Source: Lanius collurio (Eukaryota > Chordata > Aves > Passeriformes > Laniidae). Taken from it: 64,000 nt of DNA. The position numbers and the translations under genes are program-made. The stretch is from contig JACBWW010000017.1 of assembly GCA_020086605.1 (NCBI GenBank), forward strand, positions 19,621,806 through 19,685,805, in the 5' to 3' direction. Positions 53,319 to 63,098 of this stretch are shown in pieces. The notes under the pieces were generated by a model. The model saw nothing but the letters and a program-made list of their open reading frames with translations, did not search any database and was not told the DNA's origin. The number at the start of each line of letters is the position of its first letter. Position 1 is the first letter of the stretch.

Positions 53319-54361
53319 CCCAAAATGGCATGAAGTCAAGTTACAAATCATGCTCATTACACAGAATTTTCACACTGCTAAGCCAAGTCAGCAAACTCAG
53401 ACTAAAAAGCATAAAAAGCCCAGTGATAACCCCTCAAGAGCATGAAAACAACCTGTTAATTTTCTTGAAGTAGCAGATGCATACATCCATCAATCCTTGT
53501 CTTTCCCCTCCTGGGGAATAAAAAACTTAATTCACAAAACCCGGAGCACATAAAATGGATCACTGATGAAAATCACCACCATTTTTAAATCAACTGTGAG
53601 TGCTGTGAAGTCTCCTCATGTTTGTAAATGCTCAGCATGTTTCAGCAATACAATGTCAGTCTTTACAGAGCTAAATTTGTGGCATTACAGGAGCATTAAG
53701 TACCATGCATCACTTGCAGCTCCACAGCAGTTGAAGAGCTCATGGAGGACCACTTCAGACCTTAGATACTGCCATTTCTTGAAACATCCAGTGAACATGA
53801 GGTCATGCAGTATTCTGGAACAGTATGATTGAGGCTTCTCCTTTAGCAAATAAAAATCAACTTCTGGCACTGTTTTATTCTCTTCCTGCAGTTCTAAAAT
53901 CCTGCACCAAAGCTTACTAGTTAAGCAGTATTGCTTATTGCTCTACATCAGGAACTCTTTTTTTCTGTCTTGGCATCAGAGGTGCAACCCTTGTTCATGA
54001 CAACCCAGCTACAAATCAGCCACACTTCTACAGGACTGTTGCAACTTAAATACCTCCAAAGGACGAGTAAAGTGAGTGGAAAATTATTCAAGATCCTTTC
54101 ACTGGGGCCAGTGAAAGATGCAGTTTTTCTCCCCTAAAGCAAACCTCTCAGACTTTAACTTTACCTGTGCAAATGGTCCAGTAAGTGCTTAATTTTGTTT
54201 ACACTGAGCTATAACCCTAACACAGGGATAAACAAGACAGGGTGGCCCTGGATAATCATAGATCTGCCATTTCCAGTGCTGCTCAGACATATGGCGTCAC
54301 AGCAGCTGTGTCACAAATCTCACCTCTGCCATAAAAATACTCAACCATGTCATCAAAGACA

Positions 54362-54400
54362 AGAAGATAGGACACAAAGGCGAGAAGTTAGGACACAAAG
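54362..54400. repeat. Imperfect 19-20-bp tandem duplication
   Basis: AGAAGATAGGACACAAAG is followed by GAGAAGTTAGGACACAAAG, sharing the block TAGGACACAAAG. Confidence 0.9.
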
Positions 54401-55355
54401 TATAGAATTGCAAGGGTAAATATTTATTCATGAACATGAGGTGTACCAGCCAAAATGGGGCACCATGAATGTGGCTTTACACAGGTTCTTCCAGCCTTCA
54501 TACGTTCAGGTACAATACAATTTGACTAATCACTGACACCCACGCTGCTGATTAGCAATCATAGTAAAACTTTGCAAGCACCTATAATTTTGCAGGATCC
54601 TTCTTGTCTACTGATCCAGATGTCCCTGGAGCCAGTCTTGCCAGTTATCTATGATATGAGACGACACTGAGAGGGTTTCAAAGACGTATCAGAGAGGCTG
54701 GGATGCTGGTGGTTATCTTGGTTGTGCAGGCACATCCTTTATCCTTCATAGACAGCTCTAAGCTTCCAAGCTTTCCAAGAAGCAAAGGCATTTACTTCTA
54801 GGGCCAGGTAGTCCTTTTGTTTGTTTTACTGAAGTAAAAACAATACTACATCATCCAGTAAAATACCACTATTCTATTACATTACAGTAAATAATGTATA
54901 CATGCACTAACGTATATATTAACTAAACTTCACACTAGAAAGACTGACATACAATGGTTAGGGAACGGAATTTTTGTAACAATTCCCCGATGTGCTGCAG
55001 CTGCAGGCAGGCAGTGGAAAGGCATTTGGGCTCGCCGCTGTCCCTCCTGTATTCTCTGGTTTGTCTTCTCCCCTTGTGCCAGCACAGAAGAGAGGCCCCG
55101 TGTGTCACCCCTTTGCCCGGTTAGACTGTCCTGCAGAAGCAGCCCTCACCTTTCCACGAGCCTATCAAACCCCATCGAGGATGTGCTTTCGCCTCACGGA
55201 CTACGAGCCAAGTGCACCGACCACAAATCGAGGGGCTCTTTAGAGCCTCTGAATTTAAAACCATTCGCGGGTGTCCGACAGTGCCGGCGCTGGGGGCGGT
55301 GGCAGAACAGGCCCTGTGCTCGCCCTCGGGCCGCCTCAGGCGGAACTCGCCGAGA

Positions 55356-55392
55356 GGCGCGGCCGCCTTTGTTCCCGGCGCGGCCGCCTTTG
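55356..55392. repeat. 21-bp-period duplication with NotI-type sites
   Basis: GGCGCGGCCGCCTTTG occurs at 55356-55371 and again at 55377-55392, separated by TTCCC. Confidence 0.93.
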
Positions 55393-55436
55393 CACAGCCC
55401 TTTTGCTCACTCCTCCTTTTGTAGCTGAGCCATTCG

Positions 55437-55450
55437 CCAGGAGATGGCAG
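55437..55450 (+). promoter_or_regulatory. CTCF-like motif in the CpG islet
   Basis: CCAGGAGATGGCAG agrees with 13 of 14 positions of the core CCASYAGRKGGCRS, missing only the Y. Its orientation points towards AKAP9. Of the three CTCF-like matches noted in this window it is the best, and it lies in an accessible-looking CpG setting. Binding is inferred, not shown. Confidence 0.5.
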
Positions 55451-55727
55451 CAGACGATAAAATATCCCTCAATTTTGGTCCCGGCTGTAGCCCACAAAGG
55501 TGGGTCCCTTGGAAGCGTTTTGCAGCCAGGCTTCGAGTCACTGCAGCGAGCGGCGGGCTACAAACTGCTTGTGCTCAACACTTGTAGTTTTCAAATCGTC
55601 AGGTTTATAGCAGCAGGTAGAAAACAATTTGGTCTTTAAATAGTGTTTAAGTTTGGTGACAACAAAAGCTGGAGTCATGCCAAGGGAGCAGGAGCCAAGA
55701 ACGCAGACTGGCCAGCACCAGGGCTTT

Positions 55728-55852
55728 GAAATCACCCAATGCTGTGGGTTGGAAGACATCTTTTAAATCCAGTTCCAACCCCTCCTCCGCGGGCAGGGAC
55801 ACCTTCCACTAGATCAGACTGCTCAAAGCCCCATCCATCCTGGCCTTGAACC
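55728..55852 (-). mobile_element. CR1 LINE 3' fragment
   Basis: TGGGTTGGAAGACATC, CGGGCAGGGACACCTTCCAC, TAGATCAGACTGCTCAAAGC and CTGGCCTTGAACCTGGCAGC are consecutive CR1 3' landmarks in reverse. The octamer tail is missing at the left, so the fragment is trimmed at both ends. It lies about 160 bp right of the CpG islet. Confidence 0.9.
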
Positions 55853-56134
55853 TGGCAGCAGTCAGCCCTGTCTTCCCGAAAGGGCTAACAAGAAAAGCAG
55901 TAAATCTCTCTCAAACAGGTAAATGATTTGATCTGCTGTAAAGTCTTCACGGTTACATCTGCAGCACCCAACCAGACACTGATGCACAACGTTTTGTGGG
56001 TAAAGCAGGAGGAGCATGTGGCTCCATAGGAAAGCGACCATACCGCATTCCCACCTCCTGGTGCACACACCCCCCATGGGTTAGGTCTGGCTGGATTTGC
56101 AGTGTACACAGCATATTTTCACAGCAGTTCAGTA

Positions 56135-56545
56135 ATCATAGAATCATATAACCACAGAATCATACAATGGCCTGAGTTGGAAGGGACCTCAGAAATCACC
56201 TAGTTCTGAACCCACTCCCATGGGCAAGGACACCTTTTACTAGACCAGGTTGTTCAGAGCCCCATCAACCTTCAACATTTCCAGAGATGGGGCATCCACA
56301 ACTTCTATGGGCAATCTGTTCCCGTGCCTCACCATCCTCACAGTAAAGATTTTTTTCCTAATATCTAATCTAACACTGCTGTCTTTCAGTTTGAAGGCAG
56401 GCCTCCTTGTATTGTCACTGTATGCGCTTATAAAAAGTCCCTTTCCATCTCTCTTGTAGGCTCCCTTCAGGTACTGCAAAGCTGCATTAAGGTCATCCCA
56501 AAGCCGTTTCTTCTCCAGGCTGAAATAAATCCTTTTGCCAAGGTG
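56135..56545 (-). mobile_element. CR1 LINE 3' fragment with intact tail
   Basis: The left edge ATCATAGAATCATATAACCA then CAGAATCATACAATGG shows several copies of the CR1 terminal octamer. GAGTTGGAAGGGACCTCAGA, ATGGGCAAGGACACC, GGTGCCTCACCATCC... is represented here by CCCGTGCCTCACCATCCTC, and CTTCTCCAGGCTGAAA follow in the normal reverse order. The right border is unclear and diverged CR1 sequence may continue to about 56605. A second minus-strand copy only about 280 bp from its neighbour suggests either two insertions or one older element split by later sequence. Confidence 0.93.
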
Positions 56546-59500
56546 TTAGTGAGGTCTTTGGAAGTCCTAAGCACTTCTTCCAGCTCTGCTGTGTCTGCAG
56601 AGCTCTTTATTTGAGGTGGTAGAAGATTTTCCTATGAGAACTAAAGTTAAGTTTAGGAAATTCTGTGTTCTTACCAGTACTTAAGGGATTACCTGACATG
56701 CCAGCTCTTTTTGTCACCATAAATAATACTCAAAAAGACACGAGTCTCAGTGTGGTACAACAACTTAGAAGTAATTAGTAATAAATAATTATATTTTTAA
56801 TGTATTTTGAGACTTGCTGAAATATGAAAAAAACAAGTATATTTCAGCACCAAAATATATAAAAATAGTTAAAGTTTTAGGAAGATTTTGTCTTCAGATT
56901 TTGTAATTGTTGCCTGGAGCACTTCATCTCAGGTACTGTCAATTCCTAAAGAACACTGGGAATGCTGATCTGTCAGGTGAACAGTCTGGACAAATATGAA
57001 GAGAAACTGGTATTCTCACTGGGGATTGGTACTGTGGTGAAATGCGGACATTCTATTAAATTATTAATTTCTTCCATGTTCTGTAAGAGTTTCATTAATA
57101 ACACTTGACATATAAAATAGCAGAATAGTAGGAAAATAACTAGCTTTTATACCTTCATATGCAATAGGCTGAAGAGATTCCTATTCTGAACCTTCATGTA
57201 AACTTGGACAATTGTGACCAATTATAAAGAAATATGTACTATAACAGTTCTACATATATCAGATGCAAATAACTGATCTTCACTAGAAACTAATATTTGT
57301 TGGTACCTCAAATATCAAGTTCCAATTTGAAACTTCTGGGTTGCTTAACTAATTAGCTGTATTAGTTGCAATCTTACTTAAATTACCTTCCTTGGTATAT
57401 TATGCCTGCAGAATAAATTATTCATCTCACAAAACTTCTTAGCTAAAGAGTCTTGCCTCTTCCTAGCTACAGTATTTTCATCAAAGCAACACACATACCA
57501 GAGTATTTGTTTTAATAAATTAAATTATAAGGAATAGGCTCAAACATGCCTCCAAAATGATATGGGGAGCTTACAATTAGTCAAACTACCAGCTGTACAA
57601 TTCCAACATTCAGAAAACAAAGACACACATCTCCAGAAGGTCTGCGTCACTGCAATAGCACAAGAGGTCTGTGCTTTAACACCTTTGTATGAGTTGTTTT
57701 ACTGTCTTTTCAGCAAGATGACAAATGTTTGATTTTGGAAACAAGAAAAGCACTTTTGCGTGTTTGACTTGAATGTCTCTGACCGAAGCATGCTAGCAAA
57801 CCCACAATTATTCATGTATTAAGTAAATGCCTGGATTATATGCATGGAAGGCTTTAGTGTCTGATTTCTTCTGTCACATTTTACAACTCAACAAAATTTA
57901 CTTTAATTTAGAAAAAGATGCTTGCTGTACAGATATTTGGTGGGACACTGGTTGCAATGGTTAATATAGATTTCCCTAACTTCACAGCTGCAGATAGGTG
58001 TTAAAAATTACGTTTTTTTCTAATTGTTCCTTCTTACATGGGAACATTTCATTTTCATTCTCAGAGTCTTTTTTGTCGTAGGCTTTGGCACTTTCTTTCA
58101 TTTAGAAATACATATAAGAGAAAAGAAATTTTAGCTGTTACGTAGGAACTCGATTCTAAAAGACTCATCAGTTGCCTCATTTAATAATTTTTCATACTGC
58201 TATGCTTCACCAGTGATTTCCAAAAGAAAATAGATGCAAAAAAACAGAAAAAACCAACAAAGCTGCCCATGCTTTTTAAAGCATGTTTTCCTTACATCTC
58301 TAGCTCACCTACTTTTTAACCACCAAGCTTCACCATTTGTGCTGTAATGGTATCTGTTGTGCTCTGCTTTGAAGGAGACAATGTTTGTCTCTTTCTAAAA
58401 CACAAGCTGGTCCTAACATAAATAATACACCTAACTGACCCTGAAGTGAAAGTTTTTATAGCAGTCAGACTACCTGAATACAATAGACCAACTTCTACCT
58501 GAAATTTGAGTTGACTTCCACTTGCTAACAGTCAATTAACATAATTAGGTAATCCTTCCTCAGCAGTACCTACAATGGATCAGTGAAATCTGGAACTTCA
58601 CACATTTTGCCTGAATCACCTGCCTGCTGCAAGCCAACCAAGCTGCACTCTGGGAAACTGCAATGCCAAGGCTCAGTGCAGATGAAGAGCAGATGGTAGG
58701 GGACAGAGCTGGCTCAACAGACTGTGACAAAGGCACAAGTAAGCTAGTCATTAAGTGACCTTCATATTCTCCGTGCAAGCTCACACTGAGGTGGAGGTAA
58801 ATCTGTTTGGTTACCATGCACTATGACAGGTATATACTGAGGCGTCTCTGTACTGACAGTACCATCTGCCACAGAACTCCCAATAGGTTCAGTGGAAGCA
58901 AGTGCATGTCCTTCACCATGGTCATCTCTCAGATAGAGGTGTCTCTTATTTTCACACTTGATCCCTTTAATGTTCACTATAATAGAAAGTGTTATCCCGC
59001 TAGGTGTGTTTTGTACAGCAGGTCAAGAGTCACGACAAACAGACATACTGTTGGACATACCGTGATGGTGATGAAAAATAGTCAGGTCTTAGCAAACAAC
59101 CCCTCTCCCTTGCCATTGTCTCTGATGGGCAATATGATTTGTCCTAATGTGAGAACACTAGGTGGGAATTGCAGGAAGAATGCTTTGAATGCTCACATAA
59201 TCAATGCATTCCAGAGATGGGAGAGTTGCGGTGATTGCTATTGACTTTGGTAAACATCAGCCTGCAAAAGCCTATAAAATGCTGCTGAAGACTGGGCCAG
59301 CTGAGCAAATTGGTATCCCAAGGTTGCAGCTTCCTAATGAAACCCCAGCTCCACAGGGAAACCTGTGGGGTATGTCCAGCCCTAGGATAGGAAACACGCT
59401 TTTGAGAGGGTGAGTAAAGGTGCTAAGATCTGGGAAAACACAATGATAAAATCCTAAAGTAGCTACATAGGTGAATTCTGCAGTGCTAAAGACTGTAAAC

Positions 59501-62110
59501 CTGTTCATTTGTAGCCAAACCTGATTACAGTATCACCTTTATACCTGCTTATATTATATATTCACTTGACAACATTTAGATGTTGTGTTAGCAACCAATC
59601 TAACTATAATAATACACATAATCAGTGTCATATTTCTCGTGCCTGACCCAGAGTCTTCTCTCTATCACTCTGCTACAATTACATAACAGAAGGTACATAC
59701 CCATTAACAGGAGGACTACTCCTTTATGAATTACATCGACCAAATACAGATATTTAAAACTAAAAAAACCTCTAAACAACAAAAAAACCCCAGAAAGTGG
59801 CATGGTCCTTGTATTGGTGCTAGGAAAACATCTGACTGCTGTCAGATATTTTTTTGTTACAAAATGGATCTGGGAATCTTATGTGATCCATTCTAATATG
59901 TGTTTTTGTTGAATAAAATAAACTGGAGTTACATGGCATTGTAATTTAGAGGTATTACTGAAATTACAACACCTGAGAATACACAACATCTGTGCTCCTT
60001 ACCTGTTGGAAGAGGTTGTATCATCATCTTATGCCTGGGATAGTTTTTTAATTTTTGCATATTATTTGCACATGTGATTTGCCAGCAGCATGTTGTGATC
60101 TGACAGCCCTCTGATTCTGGCTTCAGTGGACTGTGACAGAATTTGAATTTCTTAACTAGAACTTTGTGGTTATCATACATGGTCTTTAGGTTTCATCGTT
60201 TGGCTTCACAGTCCACTAAAGCACCACAATGAAAGTCACCAGGCATACATTCTTTGAACAGTGAATAAAGGAAACAGAAGAGGTAGGAAGAATGTGGAAT
60301 TTCATTGTTAGAGAAAACGTTGTAGATGAAGAAGCCTTTGTCCTTGTCCACAGACAAACACAAGTAAAAATTAGGTCTGATATTTGAAGCTGGTTCAGTC
60401 CCATTTTGTATGAATATTTTCAATATTAAATTTAATTCTAAAAAAAAAAAAATAAAAATAAGACTAGGCCAAAACACCAGTTCTTCCTGTTTTGGAGAAT
60501 GTCCGATCTGTATTTCTTACTTTGTTCGCTTTGCATATGCTGTCAAAAGAAGTTTACATGTTTGACTTATGTGAATTCAGTGAGTGTTTGAGAGTTATTC
60601 AGCACTTTCTTACATTCTTGGGCAAGTGAATATTATCAGTCAATTCTGAGAATTAAGCAAACATGATGAATGCCTTTCTGTAACTGAAAGTTTAATTGGC
60701 TAACTAAGTTGTGAATTCCAGTCAGCTTGCCCTGCCTGGATGATAAAATAGGAACTAAAATAGCTGAAGTAGGAAATTATACTGTACGGGTTTGGGTTTC
60801 TTCCCCTGCTCTTCAGAGTCCTGTTCTTCCAATTTTGAGAGGATATGGAAATACTGTTTCCTGGGATATTCTATTGAGTAGCAATTTCCACAGTATTCTA
60901 TTATAGCTTGTCAGTCTGGTTTTCATGACTTTCATAGTCATTAATTAGATGTTAAGCTAAAATCCACTAGAATTACACAGATACAAGTCTGTAAGTATAA
61001 GGAAAATTAGGCCCATCAATTCTTGCATCAACTCAAGAACCCATTTAATTATAGGATTTGGGAAGTTTGCAATTTTCTTCTAAATTGGATATTTACTGAT
61101 AAATTATTATCAAAGTGTCACACGTGTGTGAAATTTTACTGACATCTGATAGCTAGTTCTGCATCAGTGGCCTCTAACAGTCAAGAGGAATGTCACTGAC
61201 ACAGAAAAGGTGATTTATTTTTCCTTCAGGGGTCTCTGGGCCTCTGTAGTTGATGGGAAAAACTTCTATTTGTACAGTCTTTGAGGAGGTACTTTATTTT
61301 ACTGACTTAGGAACATATTTTTAAAAATTAACTCAAATTTATATTCCTATAATAATCTTTCCTCTTTAAATAATCCTTATCATTTTCATTTGCTGCTTTC
61401 CTCTAGAACATGATTTTCCTGCAGTGAAATGGCAGAGTCTGAGAACTTAAACTGAAACACATGGCTTGCTTCAAATATGAAACAACAGATAATGCAGACA
61501 TTTTTTTGTTCCCTATGATGGATGGTCTTTTCTTTTGATATAAATGGTACATATTTCCTTTTTGACTGAAGGTTGAGAACATTGTTCTGTAAACACAGGA
61601 ATGCACATTACCTGTACCTATTAATAAATTGTTTCAGACTTTTCTATGAAATTTAATGTGGAGGAGGAATGGAAAATCCTTTAAAATGTCAGACTGTAGG
61701 TTCAGTTTACTTTTGTAGTAATATGGGTGTGTCATTTTGTTGCTAGGACACCTAATTTACTTTTTTTTTTAACTTGTTCCTCGTCAGTAATACTGTGCAA
61801 ATAATGTTTTCTTTTGTATTTTTTGTTTGTTTGTGTGTATCCAGTTTTTGCTGGAAAATTCAAGCAAGGAAAGAACGTATACTAAAGGAACCATGTTCAA
61901 AAGATCTGATTAATTCAGAAAGATTTTGGATTTTGCATTTAGCAAAGGAGCATGATACCAAATGAGGAATAAGGAATCCGCTCACATTGTAGCTGGTACA
62001 CGTTCTTGGGAAGCCTTTTGTGTTTCTTTGTGTGTAAGCCTGTGCCATCCATCGCACCATCACAAACGGAACCCACCTCAGGGGGAACTGAAAGAAAAAG
62101 CACAATAGGA
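56546..62110. other. Intergenic DNA, no gene seen
   Basis: No exon is supported. The longest open frame in the window (58807-59244, plus, 145 codons) lies here, next to overlapping minus-strand frames, but shows no domain (see findings). An A13 run at 60440-60452 follows an ATTAAA, but no recognisable retrocopy precedes it. Confidence 0.6.
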
Positions 62111-62111
62111 C

Positions 62112-62234
62112 CACGTGATACAAATTGCTATTAGCCTTTCAAGGCACACACTGAGTAGACTATTAAATTATCTCAGAATATTTCTTTGTATTTGCTGAGG
62201 TATAGAAATTGTATGAGCATTTAATTGCCACGTG
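62112..62234. promoter_or_regulatory. Pair of CACGTG E-boxes
   Basis: Perfect palindromic E-boxes at 62112-62117 and 62229-62234 lie upstream of the AKAP9 CpG island. USF/MYC-family factors bind this hexamer, but chance occurrence is quite possible. Confidence 0.3.
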
Positions 62235-62879
62235 CCATATTCCCCATTGTGCTTTTAACACACTTCTTCCAGCCCGTCTGGCACGACGAGTGCATGGTAA
62301 GTAATTTTAACGGGGGGCTACAGATCCTTTGTTGTCATCCTTACATAGTCGGCGGCACACGCTCGGGAAGCTCGTCGTATTGCCCAGCTTTAGATCGAGC
62401 TGTAGGATCTCTGCTATTGAGTGAGCCGCACGCAGGAGCAGGACACCACCTGGAAAATCAGAACTGTCAGAATTAGCCTTCCAGCCAGAGACACGGGATT
62501 GGCGGGGCAGAACTCGGGTGCTCCCCGTTCAGAGCCCCGTGTCGCAGCCCAGCGCTCCGGGCGCCTCGGCAGCGCTGCTCTTTTGTAGGCAGCGGGAGCC
62601 CCCCGCCTCTGCCCGCAGGGCGCGGGGGTGTGGAGGGGGGTGTGGAGAGGGGCGTGCCCGCCGGCCCTGTCCGCGCCCGCTGCCCCCGGCGCCGCCGCTG
62701 CCCTGCAGGGACCAAACCGCCTCCGGGGGTGGCTCCGGCGGGACTCGGCGGCAGCCAGGCGGGAGGGGGTCGCCGGCGGGCAAAGGCGCCGGGGCTCGGG
62801 GAGGAGGGGCTGGCGGCGGCGGGAGGAGGAGCGGGCGGCCACACGTCACTTTCCCCGGCCGCGTGTTTACGTGGAGCTG

Positions 62880-62890
62880 AAGATGGCGGC
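62880..62890 (+). promoter_or_regulatory. YY1-type motif at the AKAP9 5'UTR
   Basis: AAGATGGCGGC is an exact match to the AANATGGCGGC promoter-proximal YY1 consensus. The same ATG also begins an upstream ORF. Confidence 0.6.
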
Positions 62891-62927
62891 GCCGGTGGCA
62901 CCTCCGCGGCAGCTGTCGTCGCTGTGA
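62883..62927 (+). CDS. Upstream ORF in AKAP9 5'UTR
   Basis: ATG in strong Kozak context (A at -3 if counted from AAG, G at +4) opens a 14-codon frame, MAAPVAPPRQLSSL, that stops at TGA 62925-62927, 123 nt before the AKAP9 start codon. If this stretch is in the mature 5'UTR, the uORF would be expected to lower translation of the main frame. Whether the transcript starts upstream of it is not known from sequence alone. Confidence 0.4.
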   Translation: MAAPVAPPRQLSSL

Positions 62928-63050
62928 GGCGGGACGGGAGCGGACCGGACTGGACCAGACAGCGAGCGTGTGCGCCCCAGCTGAGGGGAGGGCACGGGGC
63001 GAGCCCCTTCTCCTTCTGCCGCTAACACCCTGCTCTCCTGCACAGACGCC

Positions 63051-63098
63051 ATGGAGGACGAGGAACGGCTGAAGAAGCTGGAGGCTGGGAAAGCCAAG
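63051..63098 (+). CDS. AKAP9: AKAP9 first coding exon (partial gene)
   Basis: Encodes MEDEERLKKLEAGKAK and ends AAG|GTAGGA, a good phase-0 donor. The N-terminus of mammalian AKAP9, as I recall it, is MEDEERQKKLEAGKAK and breaks at the same place, so the only difference is L for Q at residue 7. The related pericentrin N-terminus is clearly different. The start ATG has CGCC before it and G after it, a good Kozak context. AKAP9 is a giant coiled-coil A-kinase anchoring protein (nearly 4,000 residues in human) at the centrosome and Golgi. It tethers PKA, phosphatases and phosphodiesterase, helps nucleate microtubules, and in the Yotiao form regulates the KCNQ1 channel. All domains are in exons to the right of this window. 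The usual downstream neighbour in vertebrates is CYP51A1. Confidence 0.92.

Larger units (their letters stand above)
48304..55239. other. Intergenic DNA, no gene seen
   Basis: AT-rich stretch with an 11-bp duplication (50754-50775), a T-rich tract (53280-53318) and a 19-20-bp imperfect duplication (54362-54400). Around 52630-52670 is a faint echo of old amniote repeats ('tgaagtcaatggga' type), too weak to call. Sequence becomes less AT-rich from about 54990 on the approach to the CpG islet. Confidence 0.6.
55240..55570. promoter_or_regulatory. Isolated CpG-rich islet, candidate promoter
   Basis: A sharp rise in CpG in otherwise AT-rich DNA, with about 20 CpGs in 55261-55440 by eye. It holds two NotI-type GCGGCCGC sites in a 21-bp-spaced duplication (55356-55392) and a strong CTCF-like motif (55437-55450). 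Usable donors flank it in both directions: on the plus strand CACAAAG|GTGGGT near 55498, on the minus strand GGAAAG|GTGAGG near 55152. CpG islets of this kind usually mark promoters. In mammals MTERF1 lies head-to-head upstream of AKAP9, so a minus-strand MTERF1 first exon is one possibility. A non-coding RNA or a stand-alone regulatory element are others. No coding exon of MTERF1 is in the window. Confidence 0.5.

Noticed and set aside
60001..60452. Possible processed retrocopy ending in ATTAAA and A13
   Set aside because: No recognisable parent sequence upstream and no target duplication seen. An A-run after ATTAAA in AT-rich DNA is common.
1..62200. MTERF1 coding exon expected upstream of AKAP9
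   Set aside because: No long open frame with MTERF repeats exists in the window. If present in this species it lies further left.
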